Below are positions 1-7,923 of a DNA stretch of 64,000 bases, piece after piece. Each line of letters opens with the position of its first letter. Positions within the stretch are counted from its first letter, which is position 1. The notes beneath the pieces were generated by a model, which was not told where the DNA came from, did not search any database, and saw nothing but the letters and a program-made list of their open reading frames with translations. This DNA is from Mycobacterium sp. JS623. Lineage in GTDB: Bacteria; Actinomycetota; Actinomycetes; Mycobacteriales; Mycobacteriaceae. The stretch lies in the NCBI RefSeq assembly GCF_000328565.1, contig NC_019966.1, positions 6,324,001-6,388,000 on the forward strand, in the 5' to 3' direction. The translations under genes were made by a program, and so were the position numbers.

Positions 1-24
1 TACGGCGAGTTCATGGCCGGGTAG
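1..24 (+). CDS. 3' end of an unidentified CDS (partial)
   Basis: Reading from base 1, eight codons end in a TAG at 22-24 (residues YGEFMAG). A strong hairpin terminator follows directly, which suggests this is the true end of a gene entering from the left. Too little is visible to name a product, and a chance open frame cannot be excluded. Confidence 0.4.
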   Translation, partial: YGEFMAG

Positions 25-37
25 ATCCACGCGCGAA

Positions 38-75
38 GACCGCCCGCTGCAGCCCACGCTGTAGCGGGCGGTTTT
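38..75 (+). terminator. Rho-independent-type terminator hairpin
   Basis: GACCGCCCGCTGCAG pairs with CTGTAGCGGGCGGTTTT across a short loop and ends in TTTT. It sits between the gene fragment at the left edge and the secreted-protein gene starting at 108, so it probably ends transcription of the incoming gene. Confidence 0.8.
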
Positions 76-107
76 CGTTAGCACGGCTTAGCGCCTACTC
101 TGGTCGG

Positions 108-554
108 ATGAGGTCGACACGCACAACTGCGGCCGCGGGGATCGTTCTCCTCGGCTGGGCCGCGTCCCCCGCGATTGCCTCGGCTGATCCCGCTCCTGCG
201 CCGCCGCCAGGGCCCAAGACGACGATCGACGGCGACGGCACCTACGCGGTCGGCAAGGACATTCAGCCGGGCACGTACAGCTCGGCAGGCCCGGTCGGCG
301 ACGGCGCCTGCTACTGGAAGCGCACCAGCGGGACGACCATCGTCGACAACGCGCTGTCGAAGAAGGCGCAGATTGTTCAGATCGACGCGACCGACACGTC
401 GTTCACCACCAACGAATGCCAGGCCTGGCAGCTGACCGACGCGCCCGTGCCCCAGTCGGGGCCAGGTGACCTGATGGGCGCGCTGGGCCAGCTCGGGCAG
501 ATCATCGCCCGCAATCCCGGCGGTGCGCCCCCGCCCGCCAATCCCGGCGGTTAG
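108..554 (+). CDS. Small secreted mycobacterial protein
   Basis: This is a 148-aa protein with an N-terminal signal peptide (basic MRSTRT, hydrophobic core, cleavage near ASA-DP around residue 26). The mature part starts Pro/Ala-rich, then has a compact domain with a DGTYAVGKDIQPGTY motif and two cysteines (in GACYWKR and NECQAW) that could form a disulfide. The C-terminus is Gly/Pro-rich. The domain resembles short exported actinobacterial beta-proteins with the pattern 'G.Y.VG.DI.PGTY'. The function is unknown. Its stop overlaps that of the convergent PPOX gene. Confidence 0.75.
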   Translation: MRSTRTTAAAGIVLLGWAASPAIASADPAPAPPPGPKTTIDGDGTYAVGKDIQPGTYSSAGPVGDGACYWKRTSGTTIVDNALSKKAQIVQIDATDTSFTTNECQAWQLTDAPVPQSGPGDLMGALGQLGQIIARNPGGAPPPANPGG

Positions 555-982
555 CGGATCTTCTCGCCGTAGACGCGGTCGACCGTCAAAGCCATCAACA
601 CGCGGCGATCGGACACCATCACCGCGCGGTATTCATCCCAGTCCGGATGTTCCCCGGCGGCGCTGCGGTAGTAATCCACCAGCGCTTCGACCTCGGGACC
701 CTGCGGGTCGGTGCCCGGTCCGGTCAGCATGACGGCGCCCTCGGCCGTCGCCCATGCCCAACCGTCGGAACTCGTGACCTCGAGCGCGGCGCGCGGGTCG
801 CGGCGCAGGTTCGTCGTCTTGGCGCGGCCCTCGGTCATCGAAACGTAGATGACGCCCGCGTCGCGGTCGTAGTACGGGGTCACGGGTGACAGCTGGGGCA
901 GGCCGTTGGACTTGATGGTGGCGAGCACGCCGAGCCGGCTCTCGGCAATCAGAGCGTGCGGATCGAATGTGGTGTCGGTCAT
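551..982 (-). CDS. PPOX-class (F420/FMN split-barrel) oxidoreductase
   Basis: This 143-aa protein has the pyridoxamine-5'-phosphate-oxidase-like split-barrel pattern: an N-terminal ALIAESRLGVLATI strand followed by GLPQLSPVTPYYD, then a central RAKTTNLRRDPRAALEV segment typical of the Rv1155-like F420-binding group. The C-terminal YRAVMVSDRRVLMALTVDRVYG matches the usual end. Members reduce small substrates with F420H2 or bind FMN in the cytoplasm; the substrate here is unknown. I chose the ATG at 982. A TTG four codons upstream (994) is also open but less likely. Confidence 0.85.
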   Translation of the reverse strand: MTDTTFDPHALIAESRLGVLATIKSNGLPQLSPVTPYYDRDAGVIYVSMTEGRAKTTNLRRDPRAALEVTSSDGWAWATAEGAVMLTGPGTDPQGPEVEALVDYYRSAAGEHPDWDEYRAVMVSDRRVLMALTVDRVYGEKIR

Positions 983-1032
983 GTCAACCGGCAACCGGCG
1001 ACTGCCTGCCTGCTATTCCGTACCCTGACGTC

Positions 1033-1518
1033 GTGGCCGATCTCCATCCCGACGTCGCCGCCCTGGCTCCCCTGTTGGGCACATGGTCGGGCCGCGGCGA
1101 GGGCGAGTACCCGACGATCGAGCCATTCGGCTATCTCGAGGAAGTGACGTTCGGTCACGTCGGCAAGCCCTTCCTGGTCTACGGCCAGCGGACACGCGCG
1201 ACCGACGACGGTCGGCCGCTGCACGCCGAGACCGGATTTCTGCGCGCGCCGTCGCCTGATCGCGTCGAGCTCGTGCTGGCCCATCCGACGGGCGTCACCG
1301 AGATCGAGGAGGGCACGGTGACGATCGCGGGAACCACGCTGGAGTTGGAGATGACGACCACGGCGATCGGCCGCACGTCCTCGGCCAAAGAGGTGACGGC
1401 ACTGAGCCGCTCGATCCGGGTCGATGGCGACGCGCTGACCTACACACTGCGGATGAGCGCAGTCGGTCAGCCGCTGCAGCACCATTTGGCTGCGACGCTG
1501 CACAGGACGCAACCGTGA
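1033..1518 (+). CDS. Nitrobindin-like heme-binding beta-barrel protein (Rv2717c type)
   Basis: This is a 161-aa protein from a GTG at 1033. It carries the nitrobindin signature GTWSGRGEGEYPTIEPFGYLEE, a middle HVGKPFLVYGQRTRA and the C-terminal QPLQHHLAATLHR, whose His is the proximal heme ligand position in the family. From memory it is close to M. tuberculosis Rv2717c in length and sequence. Family members are cytoplasmic 10-stranded barrels binding ferric heme and are described as peroxynitrite isomerases. The frame is open further upstream, but homology begins at this GTG. The end overlaps the next gene by GTGA. Confidence 0.9.
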   Translation: MADLHPDVAALAPLLGTWSGRGEGEYPTIEPFGYLEEVTFGHVGKPFLVYGQRTRATDDGRPLHAETGFLRAPSPDRVELVLAHPTGVTEIEEGTVTIAGTTLELEMTTTAIGRTSSAKEVTALSRSIRVDGDALTYTLRMSAVGQPLQHHLAATLHRTQP

Positions 1519-2762
1519 CGTCAGACGGGCGTATCCGAGTGCCCAGCGACCTCGACGCCGTCACGGTGATCGGCGAGGAAGACCATTCGGCCATCGATCC
1601 GGCGGCCGTCGAGCGCATCTGGCAGGCCGCTAGGCACTGGTATGCGGCGGGCATGCATCCCGCGATCCAGCTCTGCCTGCGGCACAACGGCAAGGTGGTG
1701 CTCAACCGGGCGATCGGACACGGTTGGGGTAACGGGCCTGACGATCCGCCTGAGGCCGAAAAGGTCGCTGCCACAACGGAAACCCCATTCTGTGTGTACT
1801 CCGCGGCCAAGGCGATCACCACGACCGTCGTGCACATGCTTGTCGAACGGGGCGTGTTCTCCCTCGATGATCGCGTGTGCGACTACCTGCCCAGCTACAC
1901 CAGTCACGGCAAGGACCGCACCACCATCCGCCATGTGCTGACCCACAGCGCAGGAGTGCCTTTTGCCACCGGGCCGCGGCCTGACCTCAAACGGATGGAC
2001 GACAGCGAGTACGCCCGCGAGATGCTGGGCAACCTGAAGCCGATCTACCGGCCGGGACTGGTGCACATCTACCACGCGCTGACGTGGGGCCCGCTGGTGC
2101 GGGAGATCGTCTCGGCCGCCACCGGAAAGAACATTCGCGAGGTGCTTGCCACCGAGATCCTCGACCCGCTCGGTTTCCGGTGGACGAACTACGGCGTGAC
2201 CGAAGCCGATGTTCCGCTGGTCGCCCGGAGCTACCCGACGGGTAAACCACTGCCGCCCCCGATCGCTGCGGCGTTTCGTACCGCGGTGGGTGGGACGATG
2301 CACCAGATCATCCCGTATTCGAATACGCCGCAGTTCCTCACCGGGGTCGTGCCGTCCTCCAACACCGTGTCGACCGCCAACGAATTGTCCCGCTTCGCCG
2401 AGATTCTGCGTCGCGGCGGCGAGCTCGACGGGGTGCGCATCCTGTCGCCGGAGACCCTTCGGGCCGCCACCATCCAGTGCCGCAGGCTGCGGCCCGATCT
2501 CGCGACCGGCCTGGTGCCGCTGCGCTGGGGCACCGGCTACATGCTGGGGTCGAAGCGGTTCGGGCCATTCGGACGCGATGCGGCCGCCGCGTTCGGCCAC
2601 ACCGGGTTGGTCAACATCGCGGTGTGGGCCGACCCCGAGCGGGCCCTGTCGGCCGGCCTGATCAGCAGCGGCAAACCGGGCAGGCACCGCGAGGGCAACC
2701 GCTATCCGGCGCTGCTGGACCGCATCACAGCAGAAATCCCGCGCTCAGGGGTGAATGTTTGA
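1515..2762 (+). CDS. Beta-lactamase-fold serine hydrolase (esterase/lipase, LipE-like)
   Basis: This 415-aa protein has the class C beta-lactamase/esterase fold: catalytic SxxK (SAAK, Ser96-Lys99), a Y-x-[HN]-like IYHA near residue 186 and a late FGHTGL motif near 365. These proteins hydrolyse short acyl esters or act as carboxypeptidase-like enzymes. Length and gene style recall M. tuberculosis LipE (Rv3775), but I cannot check this. There is no signal peptide, so it is probably cytoplasmic. The GTG start overlaps the nitrobindin stop (GTGA), so the two are translationally coupled. Confidence 0.8.
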   Translation: MTSDGRIRVPSDLDAVTVIGEEDHSAIDPAAVERIWQAARHWYAAGMHPAIQLCLRHNGKVVLNRAIGHGWGNGPDDPPEAEKVAATTETPFCVYSAAKAITTTVVHMLVERGVFSLDDRVCDYLPSYTSHGKDRTTIRHVLTHSAGVPFATGPRPDLKRMDDSEYAREMLGNLKPIYRPGLVHIYHALTWGPLVREIVSAATGKNIREVLATEILDPLGFRWTNYGVTEADVPLVARSYPTGKPLPPPIAAAFRTAVGGTMHQIIPYSNTPQFLTGVVPSSNTVSTANELSRFAEILRRGGELDGVRILSPETLRAATIQCRRLRPDLATGLVPLRWGTGYMLGSKRFGPFGRDAAAAFGHTGLVNIAVWADPERALSAGLISSGKPGRHREGNRYPALLDRITAEIPRSGVNV

Positions 2763-2848
2763 GAATCGGAAGTACTGGGAACCGGGTGTTAGCCGCCGGA
2801 CCGGGGCGCATCTGGCCCGCGCGGTTTCAGTCATGTTGGAGGTAGAAC

Positions 2849-3211
2849 GTGTCAAGCCAGTCCGCAGCCAGTCAGTGCACCATCAAACGGCGACGCGTCG
2901 GTGAGATCGAGGTGCTAGCGGTGGCGGGCGTGGTCGACATGCTCACCACGTCGCAACTCGAGGATGCGATCGCGGCGGCGGCCAAGGACTCGCCACGCGC
3001 TGTGGTCGTCGACCTTGGCGCGGTCGACTTTCTTGCCTCGGCGGGGATGGGCGTGTTGGTGGCCGCGCGCGATGAGCTGCCCGCCGACATCCAGTTCGCC
3101 GTGGTCGCCGACGGACCTGCGACCAGCCGACCACTGAAACTGGTCGGCATCGCCGACGTTGTCGGCCTGCACGCCACCTTGGACGAAGCGCTTGCCGCGT
3201 TGGCGGCATAA
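2849..3211 (+). CDS. Anti-sigma factor antagonist, STAS domain (RsbV/SpoIIAA type)
   Basis: This is a 120-aa single STAS domain. The phosphorylatable serine lies in DFLASAGMGVL (Ser64), the diagnostic site for RsbV-like antagonists. Dephosphorylated antagonist binds the anti-sigma kinase and frees a sigma factor. The GTG start at 2849 is preceded by a good GGAGG at about 2838. It is followed 32 bp later by an RsbW-like kinase gene, and a PP2C phosphatase that could activate it lies on the other strand. No sigma gene is adjacent. Confidence 0.85.
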   Translation: MSSQSAASQCTIKRRRVGEIEVLAVAGVVDMLTTSQLEDAIAAAAKDSPRAVVVDLGAVDFLASAGMGVLVAARDELPADIQFAVVADGPATSRPLKLVGIADVVGLHATLDEALAALAA

Positions 3212-3243
3212 CCGAACCGGGGATGGGGTAGCCACAGGCCGAG

Positions 3244-3684
3244 ATGTCAACTTCGGAAACGCTTTGTAACAGATCACAGTTCGCGCGGATGGACGCCGTC
3301 GCCGATCCGCAGAACGCCGCGATCATCCGGCGGGAGTTTTCAGACTGGTTGTCCGAGCACTTCCCGCTCGATGCCGCGAAGGCCTGTGACATTGTGCTCG
3401 CGGTCAACGAGGCCATGGCCAACGCGGCGGAGTATGCATATGCGGCGGCTGACGGCCCCGGCGTGATGGCGGTGCAGGCCACCTACGACGACTGCACGGC
3501 CACGCTGGCCGTCACGGTGACCGATCACGGCGCGTGGCGCGAGACCGATGCGGGCGCCAAACAGCTCAGGAGAGGACGCGGCATCCCGCTCATGCAGGCG
3601 CTCGCCGATCGGGCCACCGTCGACTCGTCATCGACGGGCACCCGGGTGCGCCTGGAGTGGAACCAGGTCGGCGCGCCGCGCTAG
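3244..3684 (+). CDS. Anti-sigma factor / serine-protein kinase (RsbW-like HATPase)
   Basis: This 146-aa protein is a GHKL-type ATPase: the N-box is in VNEAMANAAEYAY, the G1 box in VTDHGAWRETDA and the G2-like box in RGRGIPLMQALAD. Such kinases bind a sigma factor and phosphorylate the Ser of the STAS antagonist encoded just upstream. The two genes form a short plus-strand operon. Its TAG stop overlaps the convergent response-regulator stop (3681). The sigma factor it holds must lie outside this window or be one of the distant ones here. Confidence 0.85.
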   Translation: MSTSETLCNRSQFARMDAVADPQNAAIIRREFSDWLSEHFPLDAAKACDIVLAVNEAMANAAEYAYAAADGPGVMAVQATYDDCTATLAVTVTDHGAWRETDAGAKQLRRGRGIPLMQALADRATVDSSSTGTRVRLEWNQVGAPR

Positions 3685-4139
3685 AACTGCGGCAGCCGCA
3701 CCACCTGGACGAAGAACTCGTCGATCTGGCGGACCGCGCTCATGAACTGGTCCAGATCCACCGGCTTGGTCACATACGCGTTGGCGTGCAGCTTGTAGCT
3801 GCGCAGAATGTCCTCTTCCGCCGACGACGTGGTGAGCACGACGACCGGGATGTGACACAGCTCGGGGTCTGACTTGATCTTCTCGAGCAGTTGGCGCCCA
3901 TCGTATTTGGGCAGATTCAGATCGAGCAGGATCAGATCCGGCCGCGGCGCATTTTCGAACGCCCCGCGTTGGTAGAGGAAGTCCAGGCCCTCCTCGCCGT
4001 CGTGGGCGACATGCAAAGTGTTTTTGATCTTGTTGTGTTCGAACGCTTCCCGGGTGATCAGCTCATCGCCAGGGTCGTCTTCGACCAAAAGCACATCGAT
4101 TGCGCGGCCATCGTCGGTTTCTCGGCCCTCTATGGTCAT
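3681..4139 (-). CDS. Single-domain response regulator (Rcp1/CheY-like)
   Basis: This 152-aa receiver domain has no output domain. The acidic pocket is VEDD (residues 19-22), the phospho-acceptor is Asp73 in LLDLNLP, the Thr is in VVLTTS and the Lys in YVTKPVD. The sequence pattern (GDELITREAF, GEEGLDFLYQRG) is that of Rcp1-type regulators that pair with phytochrome-like kinases. It overlaps the kinase gene upstream by 4 bp (ATGA), so it is the obvious partner. With no DNA-binding domain it probably passes phosphate or modulates another protein. Confidence 0.9.
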   Translation of the reverse strand: MTIEGRETDDGRAIDVLLVEDDPGDELITREAFEHNKIKNTLHVAHDGEEGLDFLYQRGAFENAPRPDLILLDLNLPKYDGRQLLEKIKSDPELCHIPVVVLTTSSAEEDILRSYKLHANAYVTKPVDLDQFMSAVRQIDEFFVQVVRLPQF

Positions 4140-5695
4140 TCGGCAGCTCCTTCCAGCATGGCCGCCGGGTTCGGTTCCGGCTCGGCCGTCGGTTGAACAG
4201 GCAAGGTGAATTGAAAACGTGTGCCCCCGGTGTGCGAGGTGTCGATCCAGATGTTTCCACCATGGTGTTCGACGATCTTCTTACACAGCGCAAGCCCAAT
4301 GCCGGTGCCGCTGTAGGCATCTCGACCATGGAGGCGCTGAAAGATGACGAACACCTTGTCGGCGAACTCCTGCGGGATGCCGATTCCGTTGTCGGACACT
4401 GTGAAGATCCAGTCGGCGTCGTCGTCGCGGACGCGTTGATCGCACTCGATGACGATCTGCGGCGCTACACCTTCTCGGCGGAATTTCACCGCGTTGCTGA
4501 TCAGGTTCTGCCACACCATCACCAGCAGCGTGGGGTCGCCGTCGATGCGGGGCAATCCCGCTGACGGCCTGACGATCTGCGCACCCGACTCCTCGACCGC
4601 GGTCGACAGGTTGCCGAGGGCAACGTCCAATGTGGCGTCCAGTTTGACCTCGGTGGTCGTGGCGTTGAGCCGTCCCACCCGCGAGAACGTGAGCAGGTCG
4701 TTGATCAACACCTGCATCCGCTTGGCGCCGTCAACCGCGAAGGCGATGTACTCCGTGCCCCGCTCGTCGAGCTTGTCGCCGTAGCGCTTCTCGAGCAGCT
4801 GGCAGAACGATGCGACCTTGCGCAGCGGTTCCTGCAGATCGTGAGACGCGACGTAGGCGAACTGCTCGAGTTCCGCGTTGGACCGTCGGAGTTCGACAGC
4901 CTGTTCATCGAGCGCCGTCTGCGCCGACCGCGCTGCCTCCAGCTCCTCGACGATGCGCTGCCGCATGTCTTCGACATCGACGGCGATACCCCGAATGTCC
5001 CTGGGGCCGCGCGGAACAATGCGCTCGCCGAAATTGCCCTCGGTGATTCGCCGGCAGGCCGCGGCCAGCGACTCCAGCGGCCGGGTGACCGCGCTTCGTG
5101 TCAGCACGGCAAGCAGCACTGTCATCGCGAAGAACGTGACTATCAGGCCGCCAAGCACACCATTACGCCACGCGCGCACGCTTGCAAGCTCATCGACGCC
5201 GGCTTGCCTGACCGCCGAAAGATGCTCGTTCTGGACCTTGAATAGTGCTCGCAGACGGTCGAATTGGTCTTGGCCACCCGCGGTGCCCGCGATGAGCGGG
5301 TCCGCGTAGGCCGTTCGCCAGTCGGCCGCAGCTTTCTCAATGGCGTCAAGGTCATCGACCGCTTCGCGCTGATAGCCCAGATGGCTGCGGATGTCGTCGG
5401 CCGCTGATCGTTCGGCCCTCTGCCCTTCGAAGTACGGCTCGAGGAATTGCCGATCGGCCGCAATCGCGTATCCACGCAGCGCCGTCTCCTGATCCCGCAG
5501 CGCGGCCTGCAGCTGATAAGCCGCAACGCGTGCCGGCTGAACGTTGCCGACCAGCTCGCGGGAGACTTCGTCGGTCCGCTGCAGCAGGACGCTACCGGCG
5601 ATCGCTCCGGCTAAGACCACCACTCCGACCGCCGACAACACGACGTTCAGCCAGCCCTGCACGGTCAGGCGGCGTGCGCCCCCGGGCGCGGTCAC
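4136..5695 (-). CDS. CHASE3-HAMP sensor histidine kinase
   Basis: This is a 519-aa membrane kinase starting at the GTG at 5695, which overlaps the phosphatase TGA by 4 bp. A first TM segment at about residues 13-35 and a CHASE3-like helical extracellular region (RDQETALRGYAI) are followed by a second TM, a HAMP and coiled coil, a HisKA with SHDLQEPLRK (His near 285) and an HATPase_c with NLISNAVKF, DNGIGIP and GTGIGLALC. The reading frame stays open for another 101 codons upstream, but that stretch is only the phosphatase gene read out of frame. It is the middle gene of a three-gene minus-strand operon. Confidence 0.9.
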   Translation of the reverse strand: MTAPGGARRLTVQGWLNVVLSAVGVVVLAGAIAGSVLLQRTDEVSRELVGNVQPARVAAYQLQAALRDQETALRGYAIAADRQFLEPYFEGQRAERSAADDIRSHLGYQREAVDDLDAIEKAAADWRTAYADPLIAGTAGGQDQFDRLRALFKVQNEHLSAVRQAGVDELASVRAWRNGVLGGLIVTFFAMTVLLAVLTRSAVTRPLESLAAACRRITEGNFGERIVPRGPRDIRGIAVDVEDMRQRIVEELEAARSAQTALDEQAVELRRSNAELEQFAYVASHDLQEPLRKVASFCQLLEKRYGDKLDERGTEYIAFAVDGAKRMQVLINDLLTFSRVGRLNATTTEVKLDATLDVALGNLSTAVEESGAQIVRPSAGLPRIDGDPTLLVMVWQNLISNAVKFRREGVAPQIVIECDQRVRDDDADWIFTVSDNGIGIPQEFADKVFVIFQRLHGRDAYSGTGIGLALCKKIVEHHGGNIWIDTSHTGGTRFQFTLPVQPTAEPEPNPAAMLEGAAE

Positions 5696-6900
5696 CGTGG
5701 CGTCCGCTCGACACGCACCACGGCGATGTCGTCGGTGTGCCCGCCGTGCGTCCGCGCGCGCCCCTCCACCTCGCTGATGAGCGTGTCCACAAAGGCTGGG
5801 CCTGGCAACGCCGCAAGTGAGCGGGCAAGTTCGAGCAGCCCGTCCTCGCCGAGGCGTTCGTTGCCGCGCCCGGAGTGACCCTCGAACAGGCCGTCGGTGA
5901 GCAACAGCAAGCCGTGGCCTTCCGGCAGCTCGAGTTCGTTGACCGGCCACTCGCGCGCACCCAATCCGAGAGCGGCTCCCGCGGGAGGTTCGATCCACTG
6001 CACGTCGTTGTTTCCATGCATCAACATGCCGGGATGCCCCGCTCGCACAGCGTTGAATCGCAGGCTGTCGGGAGCGAACGCGAGGCTCAACAGCGTCGCG
6101 AAGATTCCCTTCGTCGGCCGCTCGGTGAGCAGGATCCGCTCGAGTTGGTGCATGCGCTCATTGCCGCGCAGGCCGGCGAACGTCAGCGCACGCCAGCCGA
6201 TCCGCAACGCCACCCCGAGCGCGGCCTCATCCGGCCCGTGGCCGGCGACGTCGCCAACCATGACGTGCACGGTTCCGTCGGGGGTCTGCACGACGTCGTA
6301 GAAGTCGCCACCCAACAGGGCATACGCGCGGCTCGCCCGGTACCGGGTGATGATGTCGACGCCGGGGTCGTCGAGCAGCAACGGCGACGGCTGCAGGCCG
6401 CGCTCGAGGCGAGCGTTCTCCCCGGCTCGCAGGCGGCTGGCGTGCAATTCGACTGAGGTCAGCTCGGCCCGCTTGCGCTCGATGGCATACAGCAGCGAGC
6501 GGCGCAGGGTCTCTGGATCGACCCGTCCCTTGACCAGGTAGTCCTGAGCGCCGGACGCCACCGCGGAGATCCCGAAGTGCTCGTCATTCAGCCCGGTCAA
6601 CACCACGATCGGGATGGCCGGATCCGCATTGCAGATTCGCTCGAGGGCGTCAATGCCGGTGGCGTCGGGAAGATTCAGGTCCAGCAGCACACAATCGGGC
6701 CGGTTGCGCGCCAACTCCTGCTCGGCATCGGAAAGCGAAGGCGTCCAAGCGAAATCGATGTCGACGGCGGTGTCCGCAATCAGTTCCTCGACCAACAACG
6801 CGTCGGCTCGATCGTCCTCGACCAGCAGCACCGACAGGCGAGGCATCGCGGTCGCACGAACGACTGCAGGTGTGTCCTGGGGGTATTGCGGCGCGCGCAT
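5692..6900 (-). CDS. Receiver-PP2C phosphatase (RsbU-like, response-regulated)
   Basis: This 402-aa protein has an N-terminal receiver domain (about 20-140; acidic VEDD, phospho-Asp in LLDLNLPD, Lys in YLVKGR) and a C-terminal SpoIIE/PP2C phosphatase (about 185-400) with metal-binding GGDFYD, GDVAGHG, TDGLFE and HTDDIAVV. It most likely dephosphorylates a STAS antagonist such as the one at 2849 when its receiver is phosphorylated by the adjacent kinase. The ATG at 6900 is used; a second ATG at 6846 fits the domain start equally well. It is the first gene of the minus-strand operon. Confidence 0.9.
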   Translation of the reverse strand: MRAPQYPQDTPAVVRATAMPRLSVLLVEDDRADALLVEELIADTAVDIDFAWTPSLSDAEQELARNRPDCVLLDLNLPDATGIDALERICNADPAIPIVVLTGLNDEHFGISAVASGAQDYLVKGRVDPETLRRSLLYAIERKRAELTSVELHASRLRAGENARLERGLQPSPLLLDDPGVDIITRYRASRAYALLGGDFYDVVQTPDGTVHVMVGDVAGHGPDEAALGVALRIGWRALTFAGLRGNERMHQLERILLTERPTKGIFATLLSLAFAPDSLRFNAVRAGHPGMLMHGNNDVQWIEPPAGAALGLGAREWPVNELELPEGHGLLLLTDGLFEGHSGRGNERLGEDGLLELARSLAALPGPAFVDTLISEVEGRARTHGGHTDDIAVVRVERTPR

Positions 6901-7088
6901 GTGCCATCACGTCCTTTTACGTAACGTCACCCTGGCCGCGCTGACCCTTCTTTAGTGACAACCTCCCGACCATACCGAGTCGCTGGTACCGATGTGTTGG
7001 GCGGGGAACGTCATCGGCTTCGCAGATTAGGTGGTCTGGCGGTTTAGCAGTACGCTTGCCCGCGGTTCCTCGTTGCCCAGGAGAGATC

Positions 7089-7355
7089 ATGCCCACGCAG
7101 TCCGCAAGGACCGTCTCTGCACAACCTGTTCGCAGCGGCCGTTCCATTCGCCGCGTCGTACCGGGCCTGACCGCAGGTCAGTGCTTCGAAATCGAGGTCA
7201 GGCCTGAAGTCACCGGCTGGGCCATCCGGATTCCGGAGATCGGCGCGGTGGCCCATGCAAGCCGGCGGGCGGCGGTCGAAATCATGGCCCGCAAGTACAT
7301 CGCGGCGCGCACCGGCATTCCGCTCGGCTACATCACGGTGATAGTTCGCGACTAG
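7089..7355 (+). CDS. Small HicB-like conserved protein
   Basis: This is an 88-aa soluble protein. The ATG at 7089 follows an AGGAGA at 7079-7084. The core ITGWAIRIPEIG-like strand pair followed by a long helix (SRRAAVEIMARKYIAARTG) resembles the HicB/partial RNase H fold found in antitoxin and orphan proteins. No HicA toxin is adjacent, so an antitoxin role is not supported. A clear hairpin terminator follows. Function unknown. Confidence 0.65.
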   Translation: MPTQSARTVSAQPVRSGRSIRRVVPGLTAGQCFEIEVRPEVTGWAIRIPEIGAVAHASRRAAVEIMARKYIAARTGIPLGYITVIVRD

Positions 7356-7373
7356 CGGAACGAAATGCAGAAC

Positions 7374-7396
7374 GGGGCACCCGATTCGGTTGCCCC
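7374..7396 (+). terminator. Hairpin terminator after the HicB-like gene
   Basis: GGGGCA (7374-7379) pairs with TGCCCC (7391-7396), and an inner CCGA/TCGG stem lies in the loop. It is followed by TCTTGCTGTTT. It lies 19 bp after the 7355 stop. Confidence 0.7.
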
Positions 7397-7516
7397 TCTT
7401 GCTGTTTGGTCGTTTTCCGCGACTCTGCTGAACGCTCGTGTCGACCCGCGGGACTTGTTAAGGCGGATGACAGGAATCGATCGTCGTCCGAAATTGCCGC
7501 TATACACCGACCCCGT

Positions 7517-7541
7517 GTAGTACTACCCTGAGTAGTACTAC
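7517..7541. promoter_or_regulatory. Duplicated perfect 10-bp palindrome (probable operator pair)
   Basis: The perfect palindrome GTAGTACTAC occurs at 7517-7526 and again at 7532-7541, 15 bp centre to centre, just before the small gene that begins at 7565 or 7636. Two identical dyads so close to a start suggest cooperative binding by a dimeric repressor or activator. The regulator is unknown. Confidence 0.6.
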
Positions 7542-7564
7542 CTCGGTATCAGGGAGCGGTGCTC

Positions 7565-7923
7565 ATGAGTCCGAAACTGGCTGACAGCGTGGTCCGCCAG
7601 GCCGACGCGGTCGATTCGCGATATCACCCGTCGGCTTGCAGCGCAGCGACCGCGCGGTGCTCGAGCACGGCGTCGAGACGGGCATCATCAAGCGGTTGCC
7701 CCACGGCGCCTACATCGAGGTGCACCAGCCACTGGGACCGGTTCCGTTGGAATACGCAGGCGCGCCAGTTCCCAAGCGGATGAACAAGCTCGGCTCCGCG
7801 GGCACACCGGGGACCGGGGGCCTTCTGACCGCCGACCCGATCGCCGAGCACGAGGCGCTGACGGAAGCGGCGCACGCGTCAGAATGCAAGGCGCTCACCG
7901 CATTACGCGAACACCAGCCTTAA
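7565..7923 (+). CDS. Small conserved-looking protein, possibly frameshifted
   Basis: The open frame from a TTG at 7636 gives 95 aa ([16 protein letters not shown], then [19 protein letters not shown], ending TALREHQP). A second frame starts at ATG 7565 and reads [23 protein letters not shown] up to the same place. A -1 shift at about 7633 would join them into one protein of about 119 aa ([16 protein letters not shown]). Either a one-base deletion broke the start of the gene or the shorter TTG start is used. Function unknown; no signal peptide. The stop overlaps the convergent oxidoreductase. Confidence 0.55.

Noticed and set aside
979-1512. 177-codon minus-strand open frame opposite the nitrobindin gene
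   Set aside because: Shadow of a clearly conserved plus-strand gene; composition is unlike a protein.
1521-2687. 388-codon open frame on the minus strand
   Set aside because: It lies opposite the serine hydrolase gene, which has catalytic motifs; the minus frame is Arg/His/Gly-rich shadow sequence.
5696-5998. N-terminal extension of the CHASE3 kinase reading frame (101 codons)
   Set aside because: It is the phosphatase gene read out of frame, Arg-rich without motifs; the GTG at 5695 overlapping the phosphatase stop is the natural start.
7089-7355. Toxin-antitoxin pair (HicAB)
   Set aside because: Only a HicB-like fold is visible; no HicA-size partner gene with the expected fold lies on either side.
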